Origin: Modestobacter sp.
GTDB lineage: Bacteria > Actinomycetota > Actinomycetes > Mycobacteriales > Geodermatophilaceae
Length of the DNA: 5,316 nt
Direction: 5' to 3'
Assembly (NCBI GenBank): GCA_025965775.1
Contig: JAOPWG010000320.1
Span: 1 to 5,316, forward strand
Position numbers and translations under genes: made by a program. Shown here in pieces: positions 4,837 to 5,316 of this stretch (position 1 is its first letter; every line of letters starts with the position of its first letter). Under the pieces are notes generated by a model that was not told the DNA's origin, ran no database searches, and saw nothing but the letters and a program-made list of their open reading frames with translations.

Positions 4837-5316
4837 GTGGCACTGGCTCTGTACCGGAAGTACCGCCCGGCGACCTTCGCCGAGGTGGTCGGTCAGGAGC
4901 ACGTCACCACCCCCCTGGTGAACGCCGTCGACAGCGGGCGGATCAACCACGCCTACCTCTTCAGCGGCCCCCGGGGGTGCGGGAAGACGTCCTCGGCGCG
5001 CATCCTCGCCCGGTCGCTGAACTGCGAGCAGGGCCCGACGTCCACCCCGTGCGGCGTGTGCCCGTCCTGCGTGGCGCTGGCGCCCGACGGGCCCGGCTCG
5101 CTGGACGTGATGGAGATCGACGCGGCCAGCCACGGTGGCGTCGACGACGCCCGGGAGCTGCGGGAGCGGGCGTTCTTCGCGCCGGTCAGCAGCCGCTACA
5201 AGGTCTACATCGTCGACGAGGCGCACATGGTGACCACGCAGGGCTTCAACGCCCTGCTCAAGGTGGTCGAGGAGCCGCCGGAGTTCCTGGTCTTCGTGTT
5301 CGCCACGACCGAGCCG
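4837..5316 (+). CDS. dnaX: DNA polymerase III subunit gamma/tau, N-terminal 160 residues
   Basis: DnaX is the AAA+ ATPase of the clamp loader that places the beta sliding clamp on DNA and organises the replisome. The frame is open at the window end; only the N-terminal part of the ATPase is seen. It begins with the typical VALALYRKYRPATFAEVVGQ. Next come a Walker A GPRGCGKT (44-51), four zinc-binding cysteines (63, 72, 75, 78) in the usual CxxxxxxxxCxxCxxC spacing, a Walker B VYIVDEAH (123-130) and a sensor-1 region FATTEP (155-160). All catalytic residues are intact. The start is GTG 4837-4839; an in-frame TAG at 4825-4827 excludes an earlier one. There is no Shine-Dalgarno. The gene follows the SRP RNA gene on the same strand but probably has its own promoter. 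Whether the gene makes a short gamma form cannot be judged here. Confidence 0.96.
   Translation, partial: MALALYRKYRPATFAEVVGQEHVTTPLVNAVDSGRINHAYLFSGPRGCGKTSSARILARSLNCEQGPTSTPCGVCPSCVALAPDGPGSLDVMEIDAASHGGVDDARELRERAFFAPVSSRYKVYIVDEAHMVTTQGFNALLKVVEEPPEFLVFVFATTEP

Noticed and set aside
4663..5226. Minus-strand open frame opposite dnaX
   Set aside because: It overlaps the conserved DnaX ATPase motifs and the SRP RNA, and its own translation shows no family signal.

Overview
The window is very GC-rich, with strong G/C preference at third codon positions, GTG starts and TANNNT-type -10 elements next to start codons. It also holds an actinobacterial-type small SRP RNA. This points to a high-GC actinomycete chromosome. 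The Geodermatophilales (Blastococcus or Geodermatophilus type) would fit, but that is an impression and not demonstrated. Nothing looks like a phage, transposon or CRISPR locus.

Layout from left to right. (1) Minus strand, 1-1133: a probable two-gene operon. A 115-residue soluble protein of unknown function (786-1133) is followed after 35 nt by a Hanks-type Ser/Thr protein kinase (1-750, C-terminus outside the window). (2) 1134-1386: a divergent intergenic region with two strong dyads, a bulged hairpin in the leader of the 115-residue gene and an 18-bp perfect palindrome in the leader of the next gene. (3) Plus strand, 1387-3372: a complete bacterial relative of the plant CASTOR/POLLUX ion channels, with two clear membrane helices, a DAG-type filter motif and two RCK/TrkA-N-like regions. 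(4) 3369-3495: a tRNA-Ser(GGA) gene whose likely promoter begins on the channel gene's stop codon. (5) Minus strand, 3430-4404: an EamA/DMT-family transporter whose last 21 codons and stop are read from the antisense strand of the tRNA. Its upstream region (4405-4640) holds a possible leaderless 14-codon leader ORF and two hairpins. (6) Plus strand, 4645-4735: the small SRP (4.5S-type) RNA. (7) Plus strand, 4837-5316: the first 160 codons of dnaX, apparently transcribed as a leaderless mRNA.

Functionally these are mostly core genes: protein export (SRP RNA), replication (DnaX clamp-loader subunit), translation (tRNA-Ser) and signalling (kinase). Two membrane proteins of uncertain substrate are added. 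The ffs-dnaX pair, with a tRNA-Ser nearby, resembles a neighbourhood known from other Gram-positive bacteria. The EamA gene between them looks like the variable element. I found no convincing novel multi-gene system. The most unusual points are the transporter C-terminus encoded antisense to a tRNA, the channel's CASTOR-like pore with an adjacent palindrome, and the leader arrangement upstream of the transporter.
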